Shown in pieces: positions 51,190 through 61,619 of a stretch of DNA of 64,000 nt. How positions within the stretch are numbered: the stretch's first letter is position 1; the number at the start of each line of letters is the position of its first letter. A program made the translations under genes and the position numbers. The stretch comes from Phoebastria nigripes (taxonomy: Eukaryota > Chordata > Aves > Procellariiformes > Diomedeidae), in assembly GCA_035582835.1 (NCBI GenBank), contig JAYKAV010002810.1, positions 144,172 to 208,171 on the forward strand. The letters run 5' to 3'. The notes under the pieces were generated by a model. It ran no database searches. It saw nothing but the letters and a program-made list of their open reading frames with translations, and was not told where the DNA came from.

Positions 51190-51755
51190 TGTCATGGTTT
51201 AACCCTAGCCAGCAACTAAACACCACGCAGCTGCTCGCTCACCCCCTNCCCAACAGTAGGATGGGGGAGAGAATCGGGAGGGCACAAGTAGGAAAACTCG
51301 CAGGTTGAGATAAAAACAGTTTAATAATTGAAATAAAACAAAGTAGAACAGTAATAATAGCAATGATAACAACAACAGTAATAGAATATACAAAGCAGGT
51401 GATGCACAATGCAACTGCTCACCACGTGCCGACTGAGGCATAGCCCATCCCGCGATGCGAGACCCCCTCCTTTCCAGACCACGTCTCCTAAATATGTACT
51501 GAGCATGACTTCACATGGTATGGAATACCCCATTGGCCAGCTGGGTCAGCTGCCCCAACTATGCTCCCCCCGCCAGCTTCCCATGCACCTGGCAGGGCAT
51601 GGGAGGCCGAAAAGTCCCCAGTGCAAGTGCCACTCGGCAACAACCAAAACATCAATGGGCCATCAATGTTCCTCTCATACCAAACCCAAAACACAGCACA
51701 CACACACACAGCTACTGGGAAGAAAGTTAACTCTGTCCCAGCCGGAACCAGGACA
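51190..51755 (-). mobile_element. Solo LTR of a bird endogenous retrovirus
   Basis: On the minus strand the unit starts TGTCCTGGTTCCGGCTGGGA and ends TTAAACCATGACA, matching the ends of a very common bird LTR and showing the TG...CA termini of LTRs. Inside, read in sense, are a weak TATA-like site (plus-strand positions about 51,488-51,497), an ATTAAA poly(A) signal (51,320-51,325) and an AT-rich stretch of short repeats (about 51,330-51,390). The flanks GAACT (51,185-51,189) and GTACT (51,756-51,760) look like a 5-bp target duplication with one change, as expected for ERVL-like integration. No gag, pol or env lies next to it, so it probably formed by LTR-LTR recombination. A (CA)n run lies at about 51,693-51,709. 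The exact family name is not assigned. Confidence 0.88.
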
Positions 51756-51761
51756 GTACTA

Positions 51762-53445
51762 TTTGCAAACTGTTCTTATGAAGCCCACTTCTTAAGCAAA
51801 CATGCAACCTACCCCAGATTTCTAGAGATGCGAGCACAGAAGAGTTAATAAGTCAGTAGAGGTACAATAACCAAATGTTAGAGCCACGAATATGATCACA
51901 ACATTGCAATCTTGTTATAAATGTATTTTTATAATATGGGAGCTCTGCATTAGCGTATGGCATCTACATATTTCTTTAAAATGCCTCATTTCTGCCTCCA
52001 AAGCAGAGAAATCAGAAAGTAGTTCTTCGTAATAGTCTGGAGTTAGATTATGATCATTTTACTTAAGTAACCTTTTCATCTTAAAGTGGAATTAGGGTAT
52101 GATCAACGTAGAGGATTTTACTCAATGTAAAGGAATTGTTACACATATGACTCCATATGTATGTGACTAATGAGTTAGGCTTTGTTTGTAATCTAGAAAT
52201 GAGGGTTGATGCAAGAATCAGTTCTCGCTTTACACACATTTTCCCCCTATCTCTGCACGGTAATCCCAAACGCCTGAAACCAGCCCCCTCTCTAGCCCTC
52301 TTTGTGTGGTGGTTTGAAAATAGAGAGCCACTGTGACAGCCAGTATTTTCGATCAGTGGGAGTCCTCCTGTTGACCACATTAAGTATGGGATTAGGCATA
52401 TTTCTCCCTGGGCAGGGCACACAGTAGAAGGCTGGGTGGGAAATGGCTTTGGGGCAGTCTTGGCACGCACGCAGAGGACAGGAGTTTGCGAGGCTGCTGA
52501 ACTCCATGTTTCCAGCCCGGCATGTGGAGTTGGAGGAAGAGGGTTGAGCAGCTGCAAGGTAGCAAAGTGGAATGGAGCCAAGGGCTTGAATTTTACATCT
52601 ACAAGAGCTGCTAGAGCTGAGGGCAAAGTCAGACTGAGGCTTTGTCTTCAGTGCCAGAAAAAGGAGGGGAAGAAATAGTGTGTACTTTTCCCAAGATAAC
52701 AAGTTTGTATTAGCTATCCGGCCATAAAATCCTACGCAAACAAGACCTCCATGGTTTCTACCACGAGTTCAATGGAGAATTATATACACTTCCCTTCTAG
52801 GTTCATCTTGCTTAGATTATGTCACAGAAAAAAACTGCCATTATGTTATTTTGACTGGGACTTTTACTGCCAGATATAGCTTATACATCAACTGCATTGC
52901 TGTAAAAAAAAAAAAAAAAGGGGGGGGTTTTGTTGGGGTTTTTCCCCTTGAAGGGAGGACACAGTCTCACAACCCCTGAAAGAAGTGCCGCAGATGGTTT
53001 CCATCTCTTTTTGGGCTGCCAGTGTAATAATAAGATTAATTAAGTGGGCACCTTTATCCTCCTGCCTTACTATGCTGTTTTCTGTTCTACTTTCTACTAT
53101 TTTTCCTACCTATAGCTGCTAGCAAAATCTTCTTGAATTTCTTTCAACTGAATGAGCAACGAAATGTTTTCATTATTCCTTGCTGGCCTGTTTTTCAGTC
53201 CTCCAAAAAATCTTTGAATAGTGACCTGTCCAGCAAGAAGTGTCTGTCTTCTTTTTGGGGAAAAATACGTGAGATGTACTGTTGCCTAGTCTAGTAGTAA
53301 AACAATCATTCATGCACAAGCATTATAGCTGTAGACAGAAAAGACTTTAAAATTGTATGTATACACTGCAGCCCTCCTCAGCACAATGGAAGATGGTCTC
53401 TGTAGGGTCTTTTCTAAAACTTCCTCTATTCTAAATTTTTACTTT
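51762..53445. other. Non-coding stretch with one 181-codon open frame
   Basis: The minus-strand frame 52,081-52,626 (181 codons) is the longest outside transposons. A second minus frame (136 codons, 52,292-52,702) overlaps it. Neither shows a known domain, signal peptide or membrane segment, and there is no evidence for splicing. An A16 run then G7 lies at 52,904-52,926. I do not call a gene. Confidence 0.5.
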
Positions 53446-53447
53446 CT

Positions 53448-53588
53448 CAAGCCATGGAATTTCCACCATTTCTTCTGGGAAATGACTCCTATCTTAATGG
53501 ATCCTGCTCCTTTTCCTACTTAAATGTAGCCTTTTTGACTGCATCTTAATACTATTAATTTATGTCCTCTTCCCATCTTAATCATTTC
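53448..53588 (-). mobile_element. Ancient CR1/L3-like LINE 3' fragment, tentative
   Basis: The plus strand has 'gaatttccaccatttcttct', then 'ctcctatcttaatggatc', 'ttttcctacttaaatgtag', and 'catcttaatactattaattt' before 'gtcctctt'. This order resembles the reverse complement of the 3' coding end of old CR1/L3 elements (gattccaccac, ttccattgtctaat, tttttcctaatgt, aatttcatcccattatt, cgtcct). No open frame remains. Similarity is recalled, not computed. Confidence 0.45.
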
Positions 53589-53589
53589 T

Positions 53590-56500
53590 GTTTGCTTCCT
53601 ATTATTGCAATCCCGGAAACACAGAGGTTAAGGAACCATAAGCTCATTGCAGCATCTTAGTTAATCTGAATTGTGCCCAATTTTCAAATCTTATCTTCTA
53701 ATTACTGGTGGATGGCTTTAGAAGCAGAAGGTCTGATTTTCTGGAGTAACTGGCACAGGATGGGCTAGGTCTGGGAAGGTTAAAACCTTTGAAAAAGTCA
53801 TGCTGTAAGCTTCAGTGAAGTGCCCTAAATCCAAACCCACATTAGCAAATTTGGGTCAGAACTACTCTAAGCATAGTTTATTCATGTTGAGAAATAGATA
53901 NTAAAATCCTCAGCATTATTCTGGCTGCTTTCTACAAAGGCCTTGAATTCAAAATGCTATTATGGGAGCGTGTGCCAATTCTGTCCTTAACTAACCCATT
54001 AAGCCTCATCCTGCCATCAATGGATTATATAAATATAACCAAGAGCAAACCTACCCTGCTGACAAGAGGAAGCCTTGCTACTATTACTCCACTCATGTTC
54101 TGGTTTGGTGTTTCCACAGCCGTTGTTCTCCTCTGGAAGACAGTGAGCACTTCCTATGTTTGTGACTATGGGCTGGATCCTAAAGTAGTGAAAACTGTCA
54201 TAACGTCTGCTGATTCCAGTTGACTTACAGCCCTGATTTATAGGTTATTGACCTTTTTGACTGGGAAATTTGGTCCCAAGTGTATGAGTTGAAAAACAGC
54301 ATTAAGAATTCTGTGAAATCAAGATCTGAAATAAAACTCCATCTTCCCAATCTCTTACAGAGAGCAGCATAATTCCAATTAAATGTCTCTGAAGAACTAA
54401 GAAAAACTGTTCAAGGTTGCAAATGTCTTTTAATTGTGCTTTCTGTTCCTTTGGGAGAATTCCAGCTGAACAAGAGCTTTGTGAGAAAGCTCAAGCAACT
54501 GATCACTTTAACCACATTATAACTAAATTGAGCATCTGAAGATCTCATTTTGTTGNGTTGTTCCCCCTACAAATGCTTGTGTTTAAGATGTCAAGGCTGT
54601 GCCTAGACTATAAAGGGAGAGAGTTCTGAGATAAAACAAGCATTTTGGGAAAGGAAAACAAAAGAGTCATTTATCTCTCAGATTGGGACCATTTGCCATG
54701 CTCCTGCTGCTATGAGAAACATTCTTCACACCAGGTCTCAGGAGATTATCCACAGGGAGAGGAAAGTGGTTCCCATGGTGCCAAAAAGTCAAAATATCCA
54801 TCAAGTATCAAAACAACCCTCTCTGAGGCCTGTTGGGATGCATTTCTTGGGAATCCCATGATGGTGAGAGTGAGGTTGGAAGGAAGGAGAAGGAGATTTA
54901 GAAGATAAATTAATTTTTTAATAGAAAATCCCCTTTCTTGGAAGCATACATANAGGATGCAATATGCCATTCATGTTAATGCTTACCTTTTTAATCACAA
55001 AAGAAGCCTGCTGCTTGCAGCCAGGACTTTGCAAATAGAAACACTATAGGCAAGCTGCTGAAGCAGTGCTGTGTGAACAGCCTGCTGCCAGGGCTGCTGC
55101 TGCTGGAACTGATGCTTGGAGAGCTCTTGAACGTGTGGCACCATCTTTCTGTGCTTCCCCATGTGCCCGTTCTGCTTTGTGATGGCCAGCTAACTTGAGT
55201 ACACAAATCTACTTGTGGATGCATAACCTCAGTCATAGCTTTGTCTAAGATTTCATGTTGCCTTGGAAATGTTTAACTTCTGAAAATTGTTGTAAGCATG
55301 TTTCAGCAGGCAAGGTGGATTCCAGCACCTGAGAAGACATTTGACCAGTTTTCCACTTGTACTGCTCTTGTAAAGAGGCTGTTGGTAGGGTTATATTTAC
55401 TGTTCAGGTAACCATAATTGTACTGAAATTTTTACGGTCATGCAAATGAATGAAGATTGAAATCCATTTTCTTGGTTACCCCCTCTGTGAGCTCACAAGA
55501 GCTGAGATATCTTACTTGTTCGCCATAACTCAAAGGTCATGAAAAAAAGCTCATAGTCTGCATAAATAAGATGTACTATATAGAAAGGGCTAATAAGGCC
55601 TAAGGGCTTGCTTCTCAGCATGGAGTTCAGCCATCTGAGAAGGTTTTCAACACTGAGCTTAAGATACAAGCTCCATATCCTGTACTGCAGTGTGATTGCT
55701 TGAATATCTCTCACTTTCATTCTCCTGAAGACTGCTTCTTGTTGCAGACGTGCTCTGATAGCTGGGAGCATTTAACCTTTATTTACTCAGTAACAGACCT
55801 CACTACTTTGATTTGCATGTATGAATCATTACGAGCTGACCATTGCTCTGCTTCCCACAAAGATTCCTTAATTCCTTCAGCTGTAGCTGGTGCCAGCTGA
55901 CTTAACTCCAGCATGAAGCTTACCTAAGTCCCATTCATTGAGGAGCTGGCCCCACCTGCTTTCTGCCAGAGTAGGCTATGGTTATAACTACAACACCTTG
56001 AAGAGAGGAAATAGCTGCAATTCTTTCTTACTTCCAAATTATGCTTCCATGTTGTAAAAAAAGACATATGTCCAAGAGCACATTTTTATTCATGGAGGCT
56101 CCACAGAACAGTTATCAGCTGTACATTAAGGAAAAAAAGTGATTTCTGCAAACTGTGCAGCAATAACTAACTGTTATCTCTGTGTGGTTAGAGAGAGGAT
56201 TACTAGTGCTAGGATGCACCAGTGATCATCTTAAATGTGTCTATGAACATGAGGTTCCTTTGCTTTGTATTACTCATTCAAGAAATAGAGTAGGGATTAC
56301 CCAAAAGGGACCTGATGCTGCAATGACTCTATAAAAAACTTCTTTCTCACCTTGTAACTTCCTTGAAATGGTTGGTTTGCCAATGACTTTTACAATCTCA
56401 GTGCTCCACTACAATTTCCTTTGCAGCACTGCGCATTTCCACCCTGCTCTATACTTGAGATCTTATTGCACTTACTACAATATATTTGCATTGTCTTCTC

Positions 56501-57115
56501 GTAGCAATGCTGTGTTGACCCTGGGAATCTTGCCCAAGCCCTGAGTAAGCTGAATGGACTTTGTAATATGACTCTGAATATCAATAATGTTAATATTCAT
56601 GCAGATGCTGGCTTGGTCTCGGGCAGTGCAGACAGGTGCCCACCACCTGCTTTGTGGAATGATGTTTGCTTATTGATGCTGACTCTTGCCTGCAAGACTC
56701 AGCTGTTTCATGGTGCCAGCTATAAAGCTGATGCTTACACTGTTCTTCTGTTTAAAGAAATGATCATTAACAATACCTAAGATTCACAGTGCTCTATTGT
56801 AAACGTTGATAGGTCTAGAGGTAATTTTCACTTCCTATTAATGTCAGGCATAAACCTGATGAGTTCATTAACTGGATTTATGCAGTTTGTTGCTGATGAC
56901 AAGAAAAATATTAAAGCTTTAGTTAACACCTTTTTTCATGGGTACAGAACAGGCTGAGCTTTTGATTTGCTTATTTGAACTTCCAAGTCACTGCATATAT
57001 ATAAAGTTTGCCTGTGTGTGGATTATGTGCTCTTAATGAACATTAACAATGTTATTCTCTGTATATTTGGATTGATTTTGACTGTGAAAGGCAAAGAAGG
57101 CTTTGTTCTGAGTTT
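53590..57115. other. Non-coding stretch, no gene recognised
   Basis: No exon or clear repeat. Open frames are at most 92 codons. A short translated piece near 56,888 (QFVADDKKN) might be a remnant of the FADDTK motif of the CR1 relic that follows, so that element could begin near 56,850. CTG-rich bases occur at about 55,045-55,105. Confidence 0.5.
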
Positions 57116-57117
57116 TG

Positions 57118-57846
57118 GCAGTAGATGCCAGCTGCTTGTTAGAAGAATCATGAGAAGCTTCAGGTCCCAGTTCTGGTACCTCAAGGTATTCAAAAGCGCC
57201 AAAAGCCAAGTGCCACATGGAGGGCAGAAGGATCCCCAGCAGTACAGGCTGAGTACAGACTGGTTATGGAGCGGCTTTGCACTTCGAGAACCCAGGCCTG
57301 CAGAGTGCCCTGGCAGACCCAGTGGCTAATGGCATCCTGGGCAGCCCCAGCAAGTGCATAACCTGCAGGTCCAGCAAAGGGGTCATTCTCCTTTACTAGG
57401 CACTTGTGAAGCCACAGCTGGAGCACTGTGCCCAGTTTTGGGTCCCTAGGTGGATTTGTTTATCCTTAAAGAGAAAACCACTGGGGAATCTAATTTCAAT
57501 CTTCTGCTACCAGAAGGGATATCATAGAGAAGACCGAGCCTTGCTTGCCTCAGAGGGACACAGCAAAAGGACAAGAAACAATGCTCAAAACCTACAGCAT
57601 CGGAAACTCCAACTAGATAAAATGAAAGGAAAAAAAAAAAAAAATCCTGCTGAAGATGATCACGCATTTCATCAAGTGGTCAGAGAGGTCATGGGTTCTC
57701 CATCCTTGGAGATTTTCATAACTCAGCTGCCAAAGACCATGGGGAACCTGCTATAGGTTCTGAAATTAGCCCTGCTTTGAGCAGAGGGTTGGACTAGAGG
57801 TTTCCAGGTGTCCCTTCCAAGCTCAATTTTTCCATTATTTTGTGAG
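57118..57846 (+). mobile_element. Old CR1 LINE relic, plus strand
   Basis: Translation in changing frames gives DPQQYRLSTDWL (about 57,231-57,266; family QYRLGADWLE), ANGILGS and KCITCRSSKGVILLY (about 57,328-57,400; family [24 protein letters not shown]), then ALVKPQLEHCAQFWVP (about 57,401-57,450; family ALVRPHLEYCVQFWAP) and VREVMGSPSLEIF (about 57,681-57,719; family PREVVESPSLEIF). The 3' end has 'agggttggactagag..ccaggtgtcccttccaa' near 57,785-57,820, as in CR1 3' ends. An A14 run (57,631-57,644) interrupts it. The copy is clearly older than the 36.4-kb one: several frames, stops and a decayed tail. Confidence 0.85.
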
Positions 57847-57849
57847 TGT

Positions 57850-60040
57850 CCAATTTAAGCAAGTTCTTGGCATTTTTAACTCTCCATTTTCTGGACCTGC
57901 ACAGAATAATGTACATGGCACTGGGATAAGACCCCTGGATGACATTAGAATTTCATCTCTCACTAGCAGCAGTAGNGGTGCACCAGCAACAGTAAACTGA
58001 AGAAAGATCATAAAAGCAATCTCAGCCCAGGGTAGTCAAGAGTTTGTAAGTCTTGTCTTTCAACTACAGATTTTCTTCTTCCTGAAATGTTGTGTTCTCT
58101 GAGCCTGACTTTGAACTTGCAATTCCTAAGGCAATTAACCAGCCTTTTGAGTAGTCCTCGTTGTGTATGCCCAGTGCAGAAAGAAAAAGGACAATGGCTT
58201 GAAATGAAATTTACTGATTTATATTAGTTTGAGGCCTTTTTCTCTGCAAACCTAATGCTGTTAGTAGGGCAAGGAGACAACAAGCAGTTGAAACTAAAGG
58301 CCATTTTATGTGGCCTAATCAGAGGATTATATTGGGAGAACATGCACTTGGCATGAAAATAAAACAGCAACCGGAGAATTTTGTCCCTGGAAAATTCCAA
58401 GCCTTCCATCCAATGTGTTTTTGCATATGTGATTTCCAGTATCATAAACGTCTGGCCAACAGAGGCTTGCTCAGAAATTCAACAGTATGGAAAATGCAGA
58501 GACTATCGCTGGTTTATTTAAAAAAAAAAAAAAAAAAAAATTAAATTCTAGAGTGATATTTCATTTGAAGGATTTAGAGGCGTGGGGAGAGGTTCAGCAA
58601 ATTATTTCTAACCCATTTTGGAAAAGGAAATATTTTAATATTTTTTAAATTAAAAATATATTTTTTGCTAAAAAATTGCCAGCATTGATCGTTTTTCCCC
58701 ACATTATTTATTTTTAAAATATTTTTTTAATAAAATTTCANTCACATAATTTCTGCAAGCTATCTCAAGAATACAAATCTTGCGCCATTTAATAAAGCAC
58801 TAATACAGCAATCTATTGAAATAAAATGTCTATTTACCTATAGCATCTGACAACAAAATTCACTTGGGTAAAATTTCAGTGCGATTTATCCCCTGAGCTT
58901 CAGTAAATATTGCTGCAGCTGCCTGCTTTAGGCCATTGAACAGAAAAGAAAAGAGAGACATTAATTGTATCTTTTAACATGGCCAAGACACACATTTACT
59001 AGATTACAGTAATCAAATAGCATATATCTTTTTTAAAAAAAAAAGTCTGTCTACCAAAAAACGCTTGTGTAGGGCATTGTGCACCAGATATTTTCCTTCT
59101 CAAAGACCTTGTCATCCTTTATACCAGTTGTCACAGTGTCAGTTCTAAGATTTGATTAATGTGCAAGAAAACCAGGGGAAAATAAGTAGCAGAAAGAAAT
59201 TCTGCACCCAGGTAATGGCTTTGGGGGGCTTTTTTGGCCACAGATACAGTGAGTGAGGATTTCAGAAAGGGATGAATACTAATATAACTACGTATGCTTG
59301 TTTACATCCAGAATGGGTAGTTAAAGCAAGACTGATCGGACCTATTTTTCAGGAGCTAGCTGACTCAAACCAGTAGATTGTATATAGCTGTGGTTTTGGC
59401 CATTTCTATAGCCATTTCATTTGGGAAGGTGATATTCCAAAATGTTTCTACCTCCTGGAGCTCGCTCTTTGCCTGCTTCTAACTCTTTCCTTTAGTCATG
59501 TCCAGATAAGAAAGTGGTGGCTGGAAGCCAGAGGAACAGATTAAATCACTTGGTACATTGACCAATGTTCAGCATCTTTAGAATATACAATGCCTGTATA
59601 TTAATAACCTTCTGGCTTTGCCATAACGTGATCCTAGTTTTTGTCTTTTGCTAGGCCTTTTGCCTGATTTTGTTTATATGTCACTTACTATAGCAATGCA
59701 AAATTTCTATTTAAATAAGTTAAGCAGTCAGACTATCCTTGTTTCTTTCCTCCCATTCATTTCAAAGGAAAATCAAGAAAAAATAGTTGCTTTCTTCTTT
59801 GAGTCTGGTATTTGTGTTTAAAGAAAATAGTTTCTGGATCCTTGTCTGATGACTGGTGGTTAAATCCTCACCAGAGAAAGAATGGCTTGGCTGATGGGAC
59901 TTTGTAGGTATGCATCATGCAGTGCTATCTGCTGGAGGGAAGGAGTTAGGCAGATCAAACACTTTTCAAAGCATGCTTTCCAGAAATGCATTGGGACTTG
60001 CCCGCATGTTCTTGCAAGGTTATGAAATATAAACTTTATA
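57850..60040. other. Non-coding stretch with very AT-rich block
   Basis: No gene recognised. An A21 run at 58,520-58,540 is followed by very AT-rich DNA (about 58,620-58,745) rich in TTTAAA/ATATTTT words. The following 58,760-58,990 is compositionally even, with homeodomain-like ATTAATTG and E-box-like CAGCTG words. I cannot show function for it. Confidence 0.5.
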
Positions 60041-60042
60041 AG

Positions 60043-60134
60043 CTTGATTCTGCTGTCATTTATGGCACTGCACCACTGCTAACATCTTAGGGGGAAAACT
60101 GATGCACACTGGCATGAGTAAGAATAGAATCAGT
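60043..60134. repeat. Palindromic MITE-like relic
   Basis: The left arm (about 60,043-60,070, 'ttgattctgctgtcattta') and the right arm (about 60,108-60,133, 'gcatgagtaagaatagaatc') are imperfect reverse complements, about 18 of 27 positions matching. The words resemble an old bird and reptile palindromic element (gattctgctctcacttacac ... gtgtgagtgagaatagaatcag). No coding content. Confidence 0.5.
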
Positions 60135-60332
60135 TCCCATGTCTGTTCCCGAACCTCTTGCCGTTATATATCTTAAAACTTTCTCAATGAACAAAGCCTC
60201 ATGTTGCCTATTTGTATGTGCCTTGTCCATTTAAAGCTCAAACTTCGTGGTTCAGCAACTCTCCCTCCATAATGCAATAAGGTATTCACCTGGGCTGGAA
60301 ACTCTGAACGTGAAAGGTGGTGTTCGACTCTG

Positions 60333-60364
60333 CTAACTTTTGTCATCTAAAAGTTAGATGACAA
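60333..60364. repeat. Two overlapping alternative hairpins
   Basis: CTAACTTTT (60,333-60,341) pairs perfectly with AAAAGTTAG (60,349-60,357). Separately, TTGTCATCTAA (60,340-60,350) pairs with TTAGATGACAA (60,354-60,364) around a 3-base loop. The two stems cannot form together. This pattern often comes from a short template switch during replication. No terminator or RNA gene is implied. Confidence 0.8.
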
Positions 60365-60424
60365 GTCATTGAGGCTTTCTCTGTGATGAAAAGCATCAAG
60401 TGGCTTCCATAGAAAGAACTACTT

Positions 60425-60926
60425 AGTAGCTTAGGAATCTTCAGCCTGGAAAATAGGACAGCTGGTTCAGCCTGAGACAGCTGATCGATGTGAGAGTGAA
60501 TGTCTATAAAATCTCAGACTGTTTGAGTACGGTTGATTGCTCAGTATCTTCCAACACATGACCTAGGGGGCATCAAATGAAAACACCAAGTGGCTGGCTC
60601 AAAGCAAACACAAGAAGGTGATTCTTCTCAACACGTGAGGTTAGCTGGGCAACTCTCTGCCACAGCAGTTGTGGTAGCTAAAATTTGGCATGGGTTCAAG
60701 AAGAGGATAAGCTTATGGAAGGAGAAATTTTACTTATGTATAAAACTACATTTTTCTCAGGTAATTTGTAGCTGCAANCTGTTGAAGGCTGAAACAGTAT
60801 TTCAGAGAGTAGCATGTATAGGTTCCTTATTTTTATACTCTGAGCATTTTCTTTTGGCCAGTATGGCAAATACAGTGGGCTGGATGGACCACTGGTCTGA
60901 TGTTGTATGCCTGTGCTTATATTCTT
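60425..60926 (+). mobile_element. Ancient CR1 LINE 3' end, plus strand
   Basis: In order the plus strand shows 'tcagcctggaaaatagga', 'gtctataaaatc', 'acacatgacctagggggcatcaa', 'atgaaaacaccaagtggc', 'ggttcaagaagaggataagctt', 'tggccagtatggcaaata' and 'gggctggatggaccactggtctgatg'. This is the well-known order in old amniote CR1 3' ends (ctataaaatc, aactaggggtcaccaaatgaaa, gggttcaaaaaagaactagat, gggctagatggacctttggtctga). The frame 60,590-60,928 (112 codons) falls inside it and is a relic, not a gene. The 3' octamer tail has decayed. One N lies at about 60,778. Confidence 0.8.
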
Positions 60927-60929
60927 GAC

Positions 60930-61505
60930 AGGATTGTGACCTGTTGTATTTACTACCAGTCAGATGGGTATGTTATAGCAGTCTTGTTATGAAGACACTG
61001 AGTCAGAGCTATCATATGCTTTTTCTCATCAGGTAAAGTAGATGGCGTGTGAGCAAATACGTAATTGATTTTTTCTCTCCAGTCCTACTCTAAGATACTT
61101 AATCTATTTACTTATAAAAAAGAAGTATTTATTCATGCTTTATATACATGCCTGTATGATATAGTAAAGAACAGAAATATATTTCCAAGGACTTGATGAG
61201 GTCTGATGATAGGAAGTTAATATAAGTGAAATTCAGATCACAAGAGAGGTATGAGTTTTTTGGGGGGTTAACTAAACAATGAAGTTACTAACTTATTAAC
61301 ATATTGAATCCTCTATTAATTAAATTTTAAAATCAAGACTGGACATTTTTGAAAAAGATGCAATGTTACTCAACTGGCAGTTAAATATTTGATGTAGGGT
61401 TTTTTTAATGCAGACTTCCTTGTGTGACAGTTTGACTGCTGTCAGACCTTTTTTGGCTTTAAAAAACAATGAAACAAGTACTAAGAGGTAAAATTAGTTT
61501 CAGTT
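60930..61505. other. AT-rich non-coding stretch
   Basis: Nothing recognisable: no open frame of note and no named repeat. Confidence 0.55.
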
Positions 61506-61507
61506 CT

Positions 61508-61618
61508 CAGGAAGGAAATAGAGGCACAAGAAGATCAAGTGATGCATCCAAGTTTCAGATGGAGACTAGCCTTCCTGACAGTCAGCTTAGTGCTTTGATG
61601 GCTAGACTAGGTATCCTT
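61508..61618 (-). repeat. MIR-like SINE relic
   Basis: The plus strand shows 'ggaaggaaatagaggcacaa', 'gatcaagtgatgcatccaag', 'gatggagactagccttcctga', 'cagcttagtgctttgatggctagacta'. This is the order of a MIR unit in reverse orientation (ggaaactgaggcacaga, ttaagtgacttgcccaag, gcagagctgggatt, gtgctctaaccactagac). Older and more diverged than the 11.65-kb copy. Confidence 0.6.
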
Positions 61619-61619
61619 T

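Noticed and set aside
60590..60928. 112-codon frame as a candidate gene
   Set aside because: It lies inside an ancient CR1 3' end and its C-terminal part is CR1 3' sequence read through.
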